Positions 59,799 through 64,000 of a stretch of DNA of 64,000 nucleotides are shown here, in pieces. The DNA comes from Solenopsis invicta (Eukaryota > Arthropoda > Insecta > Hymenoptera > Formicidae): positions 22,783,497 through 22,847,496 of the forward strand of contig NC_052666.1 in the NCBI RefSeq assembly GCF_016802725.1, given 5' to 3'. The notes beneath the pieces are model-generated. The model was not told the DNA's origin and searched no databases. It saw nothing but the letters and a program-made list of their open reading frames with translations. The position numbers were made by a program, and so were the translations under genes. Positions within the stretch are counted from its first letter, which is position 1, and each line of letters opens with the position of its first letter.

Positions 59799-62700
59799 CC
59801 AGATCGGCTCGTCTCCGGTCTAGCATTTTTGTAATCCAAATTCAATAAAAATACAGTTATTGTGATAGGCACTCACTTTTTCTCTAGTGTTCTCGTTTAT
59901 TGACACTTGTGTCACGTGGCAAAATCAATTCGCTTCACGTTATCATCCGCGTAATACTATTGTACAAGTGCATCGCGTATCGTGGTACAACTGGCGTTGT
60001 TAATAAGAGATGAGCTTCCCGTACGGTGGGATTCTTTCAATTTTGATCAGGGTAGATATTGTTTAGTCGCATCGAAAAGGATGGTAATCGGAAAGGAAAT
60101 GCAGTTTATTTATATTTAATGAACAGTTCAACAGTCTTGTTACAGTAGAATGTTGTTGCACGATGTAACTACGTACGATGTAACAGTTGTATGATTATAA
60201 AATAAGGAGCATAGAATAACATTAGAAGAAGATTAATTTATGCTTAGAAAAATAAATAATAATTTTCAGCGCTTACATCTGGCTAGGCTTGTATGTTCCT
60301 TATCTTATATTATTTTAATATTTAAAAGCTTGAGTACATAATATTAAGTTGCATAATTATTTTGACTAGGATCCAACTAGAAAATATACGTATATTTTTC
60401 TGCGTCTCTTTATACATTAAACTGTAGAGTAAATACAAAACATTAAATCAACTTTTTTATCCATCGACTCGCATGCGCGCGCGCGCGCGCGCATATATAT
60501 TTTTGTGTCAACAAAGTTTTATGCCACGCAGATAATTAACAGACGTATATTATATTACGGTAATCCGTTGAGATTAAACATACGGTATTATTTGCGATAA
60601 ATCATTATAAATCTCTTGTTTTGTGCTACCGTCCGAAAAAACTGATGTTACATGTTTGTTTTGCGCACATTCTGGGCTATCTTCTGAACTCGTGAAAATA
60701 TGAAGCTTTTGTAGTTCGTTTTATATATATATAATTTTGTTTGACATAATCCTGTTTTACAGTTGTGTGAGGTGTTTTTGTCTCAAGTGTCACGTAGTAC
60801 TGTCAAGAACGTTAACTATGAGAAAGATGAAGTATGGTGTTAATGGGACGGAAGTTATCAGCGATATTATTGCACACTTTGGCATTTCATCATGTAGCTC
60901 GTTGTCGCGCGCTCTCGATAATGGGCGAGCAATACGACGTATAGAGGAGAGTATGCGTCGTTGTGCATAATTTACGCGCAAGCCACGACCATATTCGGTT
61001 AGATGCCTTTCTAGAGGTCGAGCATACTCCTGGATAACCCTTCAGGAATTTCTAATCGAAGCTGCTCGTCGTGATACACTTGGCGTGAATACGCAAGCAT
61101 CCGATCTCTCGCGCTTGCCAATTATTAATGTGAAGCTGAGTACTGAAGTGTTGTCAGTATGCCGCGTGTTTAGACTTTCCACTTTGGATTTAATTTTAAA
61201 ACTTTTCTTCATCTCCAATCTCTCATATTTCGCAAAATAATTTTACATAAATAAATATATTTCGATAGGTAGGGGAGACTGCTAGTTGACCAACTTTTCA
61301 ATTTTAAAGTTTTATTTACAAAATTAACTTATTGAAAAAGCAAATTTTATATTAGTTTTTGGCTATCTAATAATATTTTAATGATAAGTGAAAACTAATA
61401 ATTTTCTGTCTTTTTCTAATATGAGAAATTAATATTTTTTTAGTATGGTTCTTATATGTGAAATTACCTCGTGATAAGTTGATTATAGAATTGTTAAGTA
61501 AGAAATAATCTTAATATCTATTAAGATATATTATTAAAATATTTGAATGTATTTCTATTTATTTTAATATAATTTTATCGAGAATTGAAACAAACTCATT
61601 TATACTTAACTTTTTATTAGAACATCAATTTTTTAAAATTGCTTAATTTTATAACTCTGTTAAAGTTTACTTACAAATTAGAGATGTCTAGAACAAAATA
61701 TTATAAAAATATTATAAATTTATTATCATCAGGACTCTAATTGATTGAAATATTTATATCTATAATCTGAGATATATAATTTAGAGATAATTAATTTACT
61801 TGCTTTATTATCTATTTTTGAAAAAAATTTGTGGTATACAAATAATAAGACATAAAAATTAATTGCGGGAATATATGAAGTAAGATTTACACGTATTATC
61901 TAAATAAATGTTAAACTTAGACAATTGCATAGTAATTTAAGAATAAAAAATGTAAAATTAAAAATATTTATTTTTTTGTATAAATTTTTGATAATGCTAT
62001 TTTTTAAATAATATGCATCTGTGCCGAAATCTTTTGGGTAACTGAACAGCAATGTCTGGCTACGTGCGCAAACACGTTTGTAGCTATCTTCATTATTTTG
62101 TTTTGAATATAATGTCTAATTAGTTAACTTATTTCTACAGTAAACTAATTAGAGTCTGTTCTATATAGAACATAGTCCATAAGATCCGTATATTAATTTA
62201 TTGTAATTTATCCGTATCGTAATTTATCATCTTCGCAATTTCTGAGGATTTTAATATTTTTTCTTTTGTGGTCAATTACAATCTTTGTAAAATTACATTA
62301 ATAATTTTCTATTTTTTTAAAATTAAAATCTTAAAATTTGAGCGGAAAGAACAAATTTTTATAAAATTTCAAGAATTTTTGTTTTTTTTTAATCAATATT
62401 ATAATTATTTACATTAAATTATTTAAATTTTGAAAACTGTAGGCGGTGTTACATTCTGCATCACGTAGGTTAAAGATTAACTATTATTAGTAGCAATGAT
62501 AGTGTAGTACCTATACATTTACGTTTATTAATATTTTTATTTTGAATGTAAAATGTAAAATAATTTGCATTTCAATATTTAAATTTAAATATCGAAAATT
62601 TTTTTCTATTAAATATATTATTGCATGTTAGGAATTCCAATACGATTTATCAACGAAAGACATTTAGATACGACTTTCTCTCCCAGATGTCATCTCGCAA

Positions 62701-64000
62701 AATAGAAATCGAATATGCTTTGTCCATTATCGGAATTCTCGGAGTTTCCCAGCTAAGTTTAGGACGAGTAGCTGTTATTCCACTCACGTAATTCGCGTTC
62801 TGGGTTGGAGTTTCGTTGCAAGGCAGTCCTATTTGCAGATCATAGACCAAGTTCTACTGTCCCCCCGTACGCAATCGCATCCGTGTAGATTACTGTAGAT
62901 ATTTCCATCCGGATCCGCTCGTTTAACTTGCTGGATCCGGTTGACCCGTGCAATTCGACATGACACTCACGAGAACTACGTCTCCCTTGAGAATGGCAAG
63001 CCAAACTAACAGCGAACACCCATGTGTAAGGTCGATACCGGATATGGTGACCCGTGCATGGAACGTTGCCCAGCCGAATAACTATGCACGCGTGAATACG
63101 CGCGTTAGCGGCGCCAGCAATTAAGGTAATGGCCGTGTAATCGTTGCGGTCGATTTGTAGAAGGAATTTTCGATCTACGCCACGCGACACGCCGTTCGCG
63201 TTACGCTGAAATTGCCCATGGTCGAATATTCCGCGCGCTCTCGTCCGCGTCTAATTTTAACTTGATATAAAATTAATAACGTGTGGGCGAGCTAATTGTT
63301 GCGAATCAGACGTTTGCATCATTGCGTCGTGTCGTCGCACACACCTCAGCAATGTGCAGTGTGACACATACCTTAATTAAGTTGCACACAGTGAATTCTA
63401 ATTATTTTTGTTTGTTTACTATGATACTACGGCAGAGAACGTGAGAATTAGTAATGCTCGGTAATGCGCCGATGTAGAATTGCGTTATACACGTGGGATA
63501 TATTTAGATAGAATTGTTGAATATGTACATAGCCTCGCAGACATATGAGAATGTACATACATTAATATGACCAACAATTAGCGTAATCAGCTTTAATGAC
63601 TGTGATCGAAGACAGGTTTCTTAATTCTACAAAAAAGTATTTCATTTTAAAATACAAATTACCAGCGTATGCAAATGTACCGTGCGACGGGAAACAGGAT
63701 ATTAAGATGGAAAAAAAAGGAAATTGCAATCATCTGAGAATAATTAATTGCATTTAACTCCTCGTGTTGTTGCCATTCTTGTTGCGCATTAATCTAAGTA
63801 CACAGATATTAATCAGTTGAAACATCGAACTTAACCGTTCTGTGTTATAATTGAAATGTTACATTGAGTAATTAGCGGCAGGCTCAGGTGTAATCAATCA
63901 AGCGTTGTCCGCGTATAAGCGGCGATGCATAAATACGCGAATGAAATGATTGCGAACACGTAGATATTTATGTACATATGTGAATACATGTTTTGGGTAC
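59799..64000. other. no gene recognised
   Basis: A short (GC)n-(AT)n tract lies at 60476-60500. CpG-richer parts are 59799-60010, 60780-61160 and 62660-63480. Positions 61250-62640 are very AT-rich. No exon bounded by splice sites with a known domain was seen. Confidence 0.4.

Noticed and set aside
60760..60970. Acceptor-like TCCTGTTTTACAG followed by open sequence
   Set aside because: The frames are short, unmatched and lack a convincing donor.

Overview
This window reads as animal nuclear DNA, most likely from a hymenopteran insect and possibly an ant. The evidence is an AT-rich background with CpG-rich islands that are not CpG-depleted, (GA)n and (CATA)n microsatellites, many short inverted-repeat DNA transposons, and almost no open coding sequence. 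The organism assignment is inference from composition and repeat style. No recognisable protein marker was found. No bacterial operons, rRNA genes, CRISPR arrays or complete genes are visible. The stretch looks like intron and intergenic space of one or more genes with large introns.

Gene evidence is thin. The best case is a minus-strand exon at 6204-6366. It has a good acceptor, a short upstream ORF closed by a stop, then an ATG opening a 26-residue leader that looks like a secretory signal peptide, and a consensus GTAAGT donor. The rest of that gene would lie to the left, in or beyond the window. Two weaker exon-like segments are at 42077-42126 (plus) and 59759-59798 (minus). CpG-rich islands near 6.2, 26.6-28.4, 36.7-38.7, 40.7-41.1, 59.0-59.8 and 62.7-63.4 kb may mark promoters or first exons.

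Mobile DNA dominates. At 13801-16190 there is a foldback-type element: two arms of about 1 kb built from about 164-bp tandem units, flanked by a 9-bp target duplication (8/9 match), which suggests the Mutator-like (MULE) or FB class. One arm carries a nested CACTG-ended MITE. At 4988-5622 a Tc1/mariner-type MITE sits inside an older AT-rich inverted-repeat element. At 39189-40640 a 1.45-kb element has long terminal inverted repeats and TTAA target sites. A 1.1-kb element with 120-bp inverted ends lies at 30805-31903, with a decayed relative of its interior at 34918-35560. Other items include a small Helitron-like insertion near 52.2-52.4 kb, a decayed tRNA-type SINE at 25541-25618, and several MITE families with two or more copies.

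The region 33.3-41.1 kb is the most unusual. A CpG-rich module of roughly 270 bp occurs three times (33289, 36688 and, inverted, 40785-41083). Between the copies lies an imperfect GC-rich palindrome of about 825 bp (37312-38137). Directly beside it is an array matching the heat-shock-element consensus (38164-38195). A second local duplication, of about 390 bp of non-repetitive sequence, is at 43340-43730 and 44120-44650. All alignments were made by eye and none has been checked by computation.
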